This document shows, in pieces, positions 42,063-52,400 of a DNA stretch of 64,000 bases. Position numbers and translations under genes: made by a program. Within the stretch, counting starts at the first letter, position 1. Each line of letters opens with the position of its first letter. The notes beneath the pieces are model-generated. The model was not told where the DNA came from and did not search any database. It saw nothing but the letters and a program-made list of their open reading frames with translations. Source of the DNA: Afipia sp049747295 (GTDB lineage Bacteria; Pseudomonadota; Alphaproteobacteria; Rhizobiales; Xanthobacteraceae). The stretch covers positions 3,782,001-3,846,000 of the forward strand of contig NZ_JBMHJM010000001.1 of assembly GCF_049747295.1 (NCBI RefSeq), written 5' to 3'.

Positions 42063-43832
42063 ATGTCCGGTTCCTCAGTGACGGCTGCGCGCGGATCTCT
42101 CGCTGCTTCCGCGAAATCCGAATTGGGGCGGGCGCTCTCAGCCTGCCGCAGCGCATTCATTGCATTCGGTCTGTTCAGCGCGGTTCTTAATCTCCTCGCG
42201 CTGACCGGCTCGTTGTTCATGCTCGAAGTGTACGACCGCGTGATCCCGAGCCGGAGCGTGCCAACCCTCGTTGGTCTCCTGTCGCTTGTTGTTGTGCTTT
42301 ACCTGTTCCAGGGACTGCTCGATGCAATTCGAGGCAGGCTATTGAGCCGGATCGGAATGCGTCTTGATGCAACGCTGACGGAGCGTGTTTATCGCCTTGT
42401 CGTGCGACTGCCGTTGCAGGCCCCATCGGGGGGTGAAGGCATTCAGCCCGTTCGCGATCTCGATACGATCCGCAGCTATCTCTCCGGACGCGGAATGACA
42501 GCCTTGTTCGATATTCCATGGCTGCCGTTCTATCTCGTCATCTGTTTCGCCTTCCATGTCTGGATTGGCGTCACCGTTCTCGTTGGCGCCATCGTCCTGG
42601 TCGCGCTGACGTTGCTCACCGAGATGTATTCCAAGAACAGCGTGCGGGAAGCCACCCAGGCCGGCGCCGAACGTTCCCGCCTTGCGGAATTGAGCCGCCG
42701 GAACGCGGAAGTGATCACTGCGCTTGGTATGACGGATCGTCTGCACACTCGCTGGCAGGCCATGAATCGGGGTTACGTCGTCAAGCAATTGAAGGCGAGC
42801 GACGTCACCGACGGTCTCGGCTCGATCAGCAAAGTCTTCCGGATGCTGCTGCAGTCTGTGGTGCTCGCGGTCGGCGCTTATCTCGTCATCAACCAGCAGG
42901 CGACCGCGGGCATCATCATTGCGTCGTCCATTCTTTCGGCGCGGGCGTTGGCGCCGGTCGATCTCGCGATCTCGCAGTGGAAAAGCCTGGTCGCTGCCCG
43001 CCAGGCACGCGCGCGGCTGGAGAAGCTGTTCAACACCTTGCCCGTCACTCCCGAGCCGACGCCGCTTCCGGCCCCATCGAATACCCTCTCTGTCGAAGGT
43101 GTGTCAGTCACGCCACCGCAGTCGACGCGGACGATCGTTCAGGACATCACCTTCGCGCTGAAAAGCGGAAGCGGTGTTGGAATCATCGGTCCGAGCGCAT
43201 CGGGCAAGTCGTCGCTGATCCGGGCTCTGATCGGCGTGTGGCCCGCCGCACGCGGCAGCGTACGGCTCGATGCCGCCGCACTTGATCAGTGGTCACCCGA
43301 GAGCCGAGGACGCTACATCGGCTTTCTGCCGCAAAATGTTGAACTGATCGAAGGTACGGTCGGCGAGAACATCGCGCGCTTCGATCCGCAAGCCGATCCA
43401 GCCACCGTGGTCAGTGCGGCGAAGGCTGCGGGCGTTCACGAACTGATCGTGCGCCTGCCGCAGGGATACGACACGCCGGTGGGCGAGCAGGGCCGCAATC
43501 TGTCGGGCGGTCAGCAGCAGCGTATTGCACTAGCGCGCGCGCTTTACGGCGATCCGTTCCTTCTCGTGCTCGACGAGCCGAACTCAAATCTTGATTCCGA
43601 GGGCGACGAGGCTTTGACGCAAGCCATCCTCGGCGTTCGCGCGCGCGGCGGCATCGTCGTTGTCGTGGCACATCGTCCGAGTGCGCTGGCTGGTGTGGAT
43701 CACGTGCTGGCGTTGACCAGTGGCCGCCAGCAGGCGTTCGGTCCAAAGGATGAAGTGCTGTCGCAAATTCTCCGGCCCCATCCGGCTCCGATGCCGGGCA
43801 AAGTCGTAGCAGTTGCGGGAGGCCAGCGATGA
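42063..43832 (+). CDS. Type I secretion ABC transporter (PrtD/HlyB-like permease-ATPase)
   Basis: The protein has 589 residues from the ATG at 42063. Upstream in-frame starts at 41943 and 42048 exist but add a Cys-rich stretch without homology to the family. The N-terminal half is the exporter membrane domain (LLALTGSLFMLEVYDRVIPS, then GMTALFDIPWLPFYLVICFA). The ATPase has Walker A GPSASGKSS, the signature LSGGQQQR and Walker B FLLVLDEPNSNLD followed by the switch His in VVAHRPS. No C39 peptidase domain is present, as for RTX exporters of the PrtD type. It overlaps the next gene by four bases and presumably exports one or both giant RTX proteins. Confidence 0.95.
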   Translation: MSGSSVTAARGSLAASAKSELGRALSACRSAFIAFGLFSAVLNLLALTGSLFMLEVYDRVIPSRSVPTLVGLLSLVVVLYLFQGLLDAIRGRLLSRIGMRLDATLTERVYRLVVRLPLQAPSGGEGIQPVRDLDTIRSYLSGRGMTALFDIPWLPFYLVICFAFHVWIGVTVLVGAIVLVALTLLTEMYSKNSVREATQAGAERSRLAELSRRNAEVITALGMTDRLHTRWQAMNRGYVVKQLKASDVTDGLGSISKVFRMLLQSVVLAVGAYLVINQQATAGIIIASSILSARALAPVDLAISQWKSLVAARQARARLEKLFNTLPVTPEPTPLPAPSNTLSVEGVSVTPPQSTRTIVQDITFALKSGSGVGIIGPSASGKSSLIRALIGVWPAARGSVRLDAAALDQWSPESRGRYIGFLPQNVELIEGTVGENIARFDPQADPATVVSAAKAAGVHELIVRLPQGYDTPVGEQGRNLSGGQQQRIALARALYGDPFLLVLDEPNSNLDSEGDEALTQAILGVRARGGIVVVVAHRPSALAGVDHVLALTSGRQQAFGPKDEVLSQILRPHPAPMPGKVVAVAGGQR

Positions 43833-45148
43833 CCGCCACAACAATCGCGGCTGAATTCGACCCGATCCGGTCCATTCGCAAGCACTCGATCCTCGGTGCC
43901 CTCGGGTTGCTCTTGGTGGTCGGTGGTGCCGGCGGCTGGGCGGCAACGACGGATATTTCCGGCGCGCTGATCGCTCCGGGTTCGATCGTCGTCGATTCCA
44001 ACGTCAAGAAAGTCCAGCACCCCACGGGTGGTGTCGTCGGTGCGCTCAATGTCCGCAATGGCGATTACGTTCATGCCGGCGATGTGCTGGTGCGTCTCGA
44101 TGAGACGATGTTGCGTGCCAATCTCAGCATTGTCGCGAACGGTCTGGATGAATTGGTTGCGCGTGCGGCGCGTCTTGAAAGCGAGCGCGACGGTCTGGAT
44201 CAGGTCCGCGTTCCGGCCGAGTTCGAGAGCCGGCAATCCGATCCCTACGTCATGAAGGTGATGGAGGGCGAGCGGCGGCTGTTCGAAATGCGCCGGACGG
44301 CGCGGGCAGGGCAGAAGGAACAGCTTCAGGAGCGCATTGTTCAGCTGAACGAGGAAGTGAAGGGTCTAGAGGCGCAGCAGGCGTCGAAGGGACAGGAGAT
44401 CGACCTCATTCAACGTGAGCTCTCCGGTGTGTCCGAGTTGTGGGACAAAAAGCTGATCCAGCTCACGCGCCTGACATCGCTGGAACGGGAGGCCGCCCGG
44501 CTCGGTGGTGAGCGAGCCCAACTGATTGCTTCGATCGCGCAATCGCGCGGGAAAGCCGCTGAAATCAACCTGCAGATCCTGCAAATCGATCAAACGCTCG
44601 CCAGCGATGTTGCCAAGGAGCTCCGCGAGGTCGAGGGAAAGATCGGCGAATTTAGCGAACGCAAGGTTGCCGCGGAAGACCAGCTGAAGCGGATCGACAT
44701 CCGGGCACCTCAGGACGGCACCGTTCACGAACTGAATGTTCACACCGTCGGCGGCGTGGTTGGTCCCGGCGAGCAGATGATGCTCATCGTGCCGTCGCAT
44801 GACCTTCTCGCTGTGGAGGCGAAGGTCGCGCCGCAGGATATCGATCAACTCGTCCTGGGCCAGACGGCATCGCTGCGCTTTTCGGCGTTCAATGCCCGGA
44901 CCACGCCGCAGCTCGACGGGATCGTCAATCGGATATCCGCCGACACCATCACCGATCAGAGGACCGGACAGTCCTACTACAACGTCCGCATCGGTATTCC
45001 GCCGTCCGAGATTGCGCGCCTTGGCGACGTGAAAATCGTCCCCGGCATGGTGGTGGAGTCGTTCATCAAAACCAGCGACCGGACGGTGTTGTCCTATCTC
45101 GTCAAACCGCTCGCCGATCAGATCACGCGCGCGTTCAGGGAGCGATAA
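43829..45148 (+). CDS. Type I secretion membrane fusion protein (HlyD/PrtE-like)
   Basis: A 439-residue adaptor. One N-terminal membrane span lies at ~18-40 (SILGALGLLLVVGGAGGWAA). A lipoyl-type half-motif follows (GVVGALNVRNGDYVHAGDVL). Residues ~100-300 are a long coiled-coil hairpin (KEQLQERIVQLNEEVKGLEA). The second lipoyl half and beta-barrel (DIRAPQDGTVHELNVHTVGG) and the C-terminal MVVESFIKTSDRTVLSYLVK then PLADQITRAFRE complete the family. The start overlaps the ABC gene stop (ATGA). It links the ABC transporter to an outer-membrane TolC-like channel, which is not encoded in this window. Confidence 0.95.
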   Translation: MTATTIAAEFDPIRSIRKHSILGALGLLLVVGGAGGWAATTDISGALIAPGSIVVDSNVKKVQHPTGGVVGALNVRNGDYVHAGDVLVRLDETMLRANLSIVANGLDELVARAARLESERDGLDQVRVPAEFESRQSDPYVMKVMEGERRLFEMRRTARAGQKEQLQERIVQLNEEVKGLEAQQASKGQEIDLIQRELSGVSELWDKKLIQLTRLTSLEREAARLGGERAQLIASIAQSRGKAAEINLQILQIDQTLASDVAKELREVEGKIGEFSERKVAAEDQLKRIDIRAPQDGTVHELNVHTVGGVVGPGEQMMLIVPSHDLLAVEAKVAPQDIDQLVLGQTASLRFSAFNARTTPQLDGIVNRISADTITDQRTGQSYYNVRIGIPPSEIARLGDVKIVPGMVVESFIKTSDRTVLSYLVKPLADQITRAFRER

Positions 45149-45290
45149 GGCTGCTGCTTGAGCGGCGCAACGGCGGCGCTGCTTGGTAAGCCGGGTCAGG
45201 ACGCGTGGGATCGGATCCAGACATTGCGCTTGCCGGGCGGCTTGGTGTTTGGCACGCTCGGGGAATTGATCAATCTATTTCGAGGCAGAA

Positions 45291-45542
45291 ATGTCCAATT
45301 GGATTCTCAAGACCCTTTCGGCGCTTGCATTTGTCGCCGCTGTTGCCGGCTCCAGCGATGCGATGGCTTTCGGTGAAGAGCCGTACTGGCCGGGCATCGG
45401 CCGCGAACCGGCCATCGAGTCAGGCTGCTGGCGCTGGAACTGGCAGCAACACAGCTGGTACGAGCATTGTCCGGTCTATGTTCGGCCTAAGGCCTACATG
45501 TATCCGCGCTCGTCGCGCGTGGTGTTGCGTACCCGCGGATAA
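45291..45542 (+). CDS. Small exported hypothetical protein (83 aa)
   Basis: A signal peptide (LKTLSALAFVAAVAGSSDAM, ending AFGEE) and a short Trp/Tyr-rich mature part (ESGCWRWNWQQHSWYEHCPV then YVRPKAYMYPRSSR). Two Cys residues could form a disulphide. GAGGCAGAA precedes the ATG. It follows the secretion genes by 142 bases. Function unknown; a role at the cell surface is a guess. Confidence 0.65.
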   Translation: MSNWILKTLSALAFVAAVAGSSDAMAFGEEPYWPGIGREPAIESGCWRWNWQQHSWYEHCPVYVRPKAYMYPRSSRVVLRTRG

Positions 45543-45710
45543 GGCGGCTTCGCATCTTCCCGATCAGCCGCCGAGGTAGCCCTATGGCCCACATCTGAGT
45601 CGTGTGGCGCTGAGGCGTGCGAGACAGGCTGCGGGCGAGGGAATTCTCAACGAGCGCAGATCTCGCGAGAGCGTACCCGGGGGCGAAGCAGGATAGTTGG
45701 GGATGACTCA

Positions 45711-45740
45711 AAATGACGCGCCGGCCAGCGCGTCATTTGC
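45711..45740. terminator. Strong hairpin between convergent genes
   Basis: AAATGACGCGC and GCGCGTCATTT form a perfect 11-pair stem around CGGCCA. Thymines follow on both strands only briefly. It lies between the small exported gene (rightward) and the exported gene at 45767 (leftward) and could stop transcription from both sides. Confidence 0.6.
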
Positions 45741-45766
45741 ATTTCTCAATAGCGCGGGATCGTCGT

Positions 45767-46150
45767 TCAGGACCGCTGAACGGCGCAGGCGACCGAGCTG
45801 TTGTTGCCGAAGTTGACCGAGGCGTTTTCGCGCCAGCCATCGATCCAGAAGCCCTTGCCGGCGTAGCGATAACCGACGCCCATCGGCACGAGCCGGACGT
45901 AGATGGAGCGGCGCGGACCTGTGTGAACCGACGCCGTCACAAGCTCACCTGCGACGCTCACGGCGATCGGGCAGATTGGGTACTCCCGGCCGTTTTCACA
46001 CGCCAGAACGATATCGGAGCAGCCTCTCGCGCTCCCTCCGGGGGACACCATCAGCCCCAGGTCGGCGGCCCCAGCCGTTAACGTGCTGACCGCAAGCATT
46101 GCCGCTGAGGCGGCGGAAGCTTTGAAAACATTCAAGAATCTGGCGCGCAT
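45767..46150 (-). CDS. Exported hypothetical protein (127 aa)
   Basis: The ATG at 46150 follows GGGGGCAGC; the longer frame to 46192 adds MVNAFEFFSFFGGS and is less likely. The signal peptide (FLNVFKASAASAAMLAVSTL) ends TAGAAD. The mature protein is beta-rich with four Cys residues (SARGCSDIVLACENGREYPI, CPIAVSVAGELVTASVHTG, SSVACAVQRS). No family is recognised. It is divergent from the giant adhesin gene and shares the promoter region 46151-46403. Confidence 0.65.
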   Translation of the reverse strand: MRARFLNVFKASAASAAMLAVSTLTAGAADLGLMVSPGGSARGCSDIVLACENGREYPICPIAVSVAGELVTASVHTGPRRSIYVRLVPMGVGYRYAGKGFWIDGWRENASVNFGNNSSVACAVQRS

Positions 46151-46337
46151 GCTGCCCCCAAAAAAACTAAAAAATTCAAACGCATTAACCAATCAAGAGT
46201 CGTCGGCCGGGTCAATGCCCGCCGGAACCCCGGACTAAAGGAATGCCGACCGTGGCGATTTAACCACAGTAGGAAGACATCCTTCATTCACCATACGGGT
46301 TCCTTGACCTGCAACCTCTGATTAGGAGAAAATCAGC

Positions 46338-46391
46338 GTTAAGAAGCTCTTAACAATCCCATTCGGGATTGATTTTTCTTTTTTATTTTTT
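46338..46391 (+). promoter_or_regulatory. Palindrome and terminator-like hairpin in the leader of the giant adhesin gene
   Basis: GTTAAGA-AGC-TCTTAAC (46338-46354) is directly followed by CAATCCC-ATTC-GGGATTG (46354-46371), a hairpin with a 7-pair stem, and then by a long T-rich run. The start codon is at 46404. This has the form of a leader with a regulated terminator, or an operator followed by an intrinsic terminator. No leader peptide is visible. Confidence 0.5.
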
Positions 46392-46403
46392 TGAGGCATT
46401 GGC

Positions 46404-49400
46404 ATGAACGGACCTTTCCAGGTTGCGCAGGCGAATACTGCAACTCAAACCCCGGGTAAGCCGCCAGCACGCATCGTCAAAGTTACGAAGCCCTTCGGCG
46501 ATCAATCAGTGGTCGTGCCGCTGAGCTACGACGGAAGCGTCAAAGCCGATCTCTCATCCATCGCCGGCGAGAACATCACGCTGGTGCACATTGGCGAGAA
46601 GCTGATCATCCTGTTCGACAACAAGTCGACGGTCACGCTTGAGCCGTTCTTCGATGCCAATGGCGCGCCGTTGAATGAACTGACGGTTGAGGTTTCGCCG
46701 GGCCGGGATCTGACCGGTGCCGAATTCGCCGCGCTCTTTCCCGTCACTGAAGACCGTTCGATCCTGCCGGCGGCGGGCGACGGCAATGGCTCCGGCGCGC
46801 AGGCATCGGGCGCCAACTTCACCAGCGTCACCGTTGATCCGCTCGCCGCGGGCAACCCGATCGATCTTCTCGGTCAGGAAGATCTGCCGAGCTTCACCAT
46901 CAACACGCTGCTTCGGCAGAACGACTTCATCAACGGCATTCCGTCGGCCCGGCTCACCGGTGTTGTCGCGTTGGACGAAGACGAAATTCCAGGCCTCCCC
47001 GGTAACCCCGGCGGAGACGGCGACATCAATGCGCCGCACACCTTCAGCGGAACGCTGAATGCCTCGTTCGGTCTTGATGGCCCGGGCAACATTGTGTTCG
47101 GCACCGCGACACAGGTGATCAACGGCATCACCTTCACCTTTACCTGGAATGATGCGACCCACACGCTGACCGCCAATGATGGTCACGGCGATGTCTTCAA
47201 GGTCGTCGTCGATCCGACGAGCGGTGACTACACCGTCACGCTGGTGGGCCCGCTGCATCACCATACGGACGCGCTGGCAGACAACACCGAGACCAGCGAC
47301 ATCTTCAATCTCCCCTACACGGTGACGGATTCCAACGGCACCACGGCGACATCCACGCTCAGCCTCGAAATCAATGACGACACGCCGGTCGCGCATGACA
47401 GCGCACCGACCAACACCTCGACCGGTGAAGCCGAAGGAGAGGAAGGCGGCAACGGCGAGATCCAATTTGCGACCATCGATGATGAAGGTCAGGCGCAGGG
47501 AAATACCGGTGGCGACCTCAACGGCAATAAGAACGGCGATACCGACGGCGAAACGACCTCTGTGTCCGGCAAGCTCGACATTGCGCCAGGCGCCGATGGC
47601 CTGAAGGCCGTTGCGTTCACTGGCTCTGACGGGCAGCCGCATGTGGCGGTGGTTGGCGCTGATGGCGCGGCACCTCAGGTGATCTTCGTCGATCCGGGCA
47701 CCGGCATCGGCACACCGGAGACTGTGAAGCTTGTCTGGCAGGCGGACGTCAATGGCGGCGGCAAGCTGATCGGTATCACCGATAATCATTTCACCGTCGA
47801 ACATCCGGCCTTCACCCTGACGGTCGATGCAGAAGGCAACTACACTTTCGACGTTTCTGCACCGTTCGTGCATCCGTCAACCACCGATGGTTCCGAGGGC
47901 ACCCAGATCGGTTGGGAAGACAACATTCGGATCGAGTTCAGCTACACCGCAACTGACGGCGACGGCGACAAGTCGTCCGCGACGCTAACATTCAACATCG
48001 ATGACGACACGCCGACTGTTGTTGTCACGACTGAACGCGGCAGCGAAGGTCAGCAGGAGCATGGGTTGCTCGTGTCGCTCGATGAATCGATCGGCGGCGA
48101 CCGCGGCGCGAATGGTGCTCCTGACGGGGACCGCGATGTCACAGGTAACACCCTGCCGGACCCGACCGGCCACGATCCGATCGGCAAGGTGTCAACCGCG
48201 GCGGGTGAGGGTGAAACCCGCGGCGGCCTGGAATCATTGTTCAATGTTTCCATTCACGCAGGCGCTGACGGCGTTGCGAGCGCAGACGGCGGCAAGGCGA
48301 TCACCTATTCCTACACATTCAGCCTGACTGGCGGCGGCGAAGGGCAGGGCGCAGGCGTTGAAACCACGCTCAAGGTCACGGGCCATGAAGGTTCGATTTA
48401 TCTCTTCCAGGAAGACGCCACTCACATCGTCGGCCGCATCGGCGGCCCAGAGGGTGACATCGCCATCCGCATCACATTGGATCATTCGGACAGTCTGTCC
48501 GGCGGCCAGCTCGTCGTTGAGCAGTACATGCCGATCGATCATGGCGCTGACGGCAACGACTTCGATTCCACGCAGCTACTGCAATTGAGTGGGGGCGCGA
48601 GCCTTGGCGTGACGTTGACGACGACCGTCACTGATGGTGATGGCGACAAGGCAACCGACTCCGCGACAGTGGTGCTCGCCAACAACGACACCAGCAGCAT
48701 CGGCTTCCAGGACGACGGTCCTGCGGCGCTGGAGATTTCAGTGGCCAACGGTGCAGGCAATGGCCTGTTCTTCGGTGGCTTCACGCCGAACAACGATCAG
48801 TGGGGCGCCGGTAGCGGCATCAACACCACTGGCGAGGCGGAGGGATGGCATATTGGTCCCGCAACTCTTAATGGCGCAACCAATGTGCAGCTTGAGCGCG
48901 TCGGCGACGGCTACCGTGGCGCTGACAGCCCGACCGACAGCGTCATGGTTGACATGGAGGCGACCCCCGGCAACCTGAAACTGACCCAGGACATTTCCGG
49001 TCTCAGCGCCGGAACCCATCACCTGACATTCGAGATCGGCGCGGCGAGTGATGCTGACGCCGGCAGCGCCAAGCTCGAAGTGTTCTGGAATGGCGTCTCC
49101 CTCGGCATCTACACGCCGCAGCCGGGCGTGATGCAGACGATTTCGATCGATGTCACCGCGATCAACGGCAACAATCAGTTGACGTTCGAAGAAGTCGGCA
49201 CAGCCGGTGACAACACCGGTACGTTCCTCGCCAACGTCAAGCTGGGTGGTCTCGTCATCATCGACGAAACCCAGGGCATCGATCCCGGCAGCGATGACGT
49301 CGACGCCTCCCAGGTCAGCGCACTGTTTGCGTCGGTCCAGGGTTTGAAGGGCTCCGACCCCGACATGGGCGGGCAGCCGCAATATGCCCATGGCAAGGAC

Positions 49401-52400
49401 CCGGTCATCGTGCTCGGCACGCCGGATTACGGCACCGACGGAGCTGGCTCGGTCAAGGTTGAGCTTGGGGTGTCCGCGCCGACTGGCGTGGATTCCGGTC
49501 TCATGACGACCGACGGCAAGGAAATCTATCTGTTCGCTGAAAATGGCCTCGTGGTGGGCCGTTACGATTCGGACGGTGACCATACCGCTGATACGGCGGC
49601 CTTTGCATTGCACATCGGCGCCGACGGCACGCTGTCCATCGTGCAGTACGTTTCGCTGCATCATCCCGATACCGGCAGCAATGACGAGGGCATCTACCTG
49701 AAGCCCGGCACCGTTCAGGCGGTCGTCACTGTTACCGACGGAGACGGCGACCACGCGACCAGCAGCACAGATATTTCCGGCACTGTCCGCTTTGAGGACG
49801 ATGGTCCGTCGATCAGCGGCGGCCAGCGTGACTGGACTTTCGATGAAGACCGTCTCGCGAACGGAAATGACGCGTTCGACAATCCGCAGGACGCTGATCG
49901 ATTCGAGGTTAGCAATAAGGCGCTGGGCGTCCATTGGGGCGCGGATGGCGCGAAGGCGCTGTCCTTCGTGACGACGGGTGAGCATCTCTCAACGGATGCG
50001 CATCCAACCATCACTGTAACCAATGATAGCGGTGCGGCTGTTTCGGCCCCTCTGTCATCGGGTGGTGTCGCGCTGACCTATGAGATCACCTCCGATGGCC
50101 ACGGCGGCGAGATCCTGACTGCGTACAAGGGCACCGATCATTCGCCAACGAACGTGATCTTCACGCTCTCGCTCGATCCGAATGGAGATCCATCGGGCGC
50201 ATTCTCGTTCGAACTGAAGGGACCGCTCGACCATCCGTTCGGCGACAACAACGATAGCAAGCTCAATCTGAACTTCGGCTTCTCCGCCGCCGATGGCGAC
50301 GGCGACACTGCATCGTCCTCGATCACGATCCGCGTCACCGACGACGTTCCGGTGGTGGCCTCCGGCGGCCAGCGCGACTGGACCCTGGATGAGGACGTCC
50401 TGCCGCATGGCAACGATGCGTCCGACAATCCGGCAGACACCAATGATTACACCGCGATCAACGACAAGCCGCTCGGCATCAGCTGGGGTTCGGACGGCGC
50501 CAAGGCGCTGACGCTCGCGGCATCGGATGCTGAGCATCCGACCATCACCATCACCGACAAGAACGGTACTCCAGTCGCGGGAGGCCTGACCTCGGGCGGC
50601 GTGGCATTGACCTACGAAATCACGCCCGATGGCCATGGCGGCGAGGTTCTGACCGCGTACAAGGGAAGCGATCACTCGCCATCGAACGTGATCTTCACGC
50701 TCTCGCTCGACCCGAATGGCGATCCATCGGGCGCGTTTTCGTTTGAGCTGAAGGGGGCGCTCGACCATCCGACCGGCGATGGCCAGAACACGCTGAATCT
50801 GAATTTCGGTATCACCGCCACCGATGGCGACGGCGACACCGCGTCGTCCTCGATTACGATCCGCGTTACCGACGACGTCCCGGTGGTGGCCTCCAACGGC
50901 ACCGAGTACATCACCAACGGTGATTTCCACGATGGAAATTGGAGCACGCCGGCCTGGTGGGGATCCTCCGCAACTGACGTGCCCGGCTGGTCGATCTCAG
51001 GTGATCCGAGCCTGCCGCCGACGAACGGCATCCAGTTCGAACGCCCGGTGGATGGTTATCTTGGGCTGCACTCGTCCACCGGCGGCGACATGATCGACAT
51101 GGGCGGCTCGCCCGGCAACTACGATCTGACCCAGCAGATCGGTGCGAACGGTTCGCCTCATCTCGTCGCGGGCCAGCAATACGTGCTCGAACTCGAGGTC
51201 GGTGCACCGTTCCCGTCCACCGCAAAGATGGAAGTGTGGTGGAACAACACGCTCATCGGCGTCATCGACACCAACGTGTCGAGCGGCCAGATGGAGAAGT
51301 TTGCGTTCATCGTCACCGGCAGCGGCAATCCGGCCACCGACCAGTTGACCTTCAAGGAAGTCGGCGAGGGCACTGCGCCGATCGACGGCACCTTCAATGG
51401 CCAGCCTCTGCAGGGCGAGGGCTACCACGGCACCTACATTGCGAATGTGAAGATGTTCGCGCTGAACGGCGTCGTCGATGAAGATGCGCTGAATAACTCT
51501 CAGGCCCACGGCATCGGCGATTCACAGCCCGGCGACGGGCCGGATGGCACCGCCGTTGGTGGCAACGTCACCGTCGGCGGCACGCTCGGCGTCAAGTGGG
51601 GCTCCGATGAGAGCGATGTGAATGACGTCAACGGCATTCAGGACGGTGCCAACAGCGCGCTGACCGGCCGCAGCCTCACCTTCACCGATGCGAATGTCTC
51701 CGTTCTCGGTGTCAATTCACTGACCTCCAACGGCGAGGCGGTTCACTTCGCGCTCACCGACAACAACACCAAACTGGTTGGATACGTCGACAACGGCGAC
51801 GGCCATTACGGCAATGGCGACCGGCTTGTGTTGGACGTGACGCTGTCGGACGACGATTCCGGCTCGTTCAAGTTCACGCTGCACGACAACCTCGATCATG
51901 CACCGGGCGCATCCGAGAACGATATCGCGCTGCAGTTCAATTTCACGGCGACGGATTCCGACGGCGACAGTGCCAAGGGCACCTTCGCTGTCGGCGTCGA
52001 CGATGATCTGCCGATCCTCGTCAATGGCGGCGCGGTGTCGGTCTCGGTTAACGAGAACGACATTCTGACTCAGTGGTCGGTCGGCACCGATGCGAACATT
52101 TTCGACGCAGGCCCGGCCAAGGTCACCGGAACGCTCGCTGGCGCTGTTAAATTCGGTGCTGATGGGCCGGGTCACGGAGGTTTCGCATTCGCCGACAAGG
52201 CGACGGTCCTCGCCTACATGGAAAGCCTGCACCTGTACTCCAAGCAGACCGCGCTTCCGGAGAATGGCAAGGAGCTGACCTATACCCTGGTCGGCAACGT
52301 CCTCACCGCCAACGAGCCCGGACCGCAAGGCAACCCGGTCTTCACGCTGACGCTGAATCCGGACGGTTCATTCGAATTCCGTCTCTACGACGAACTCGTC

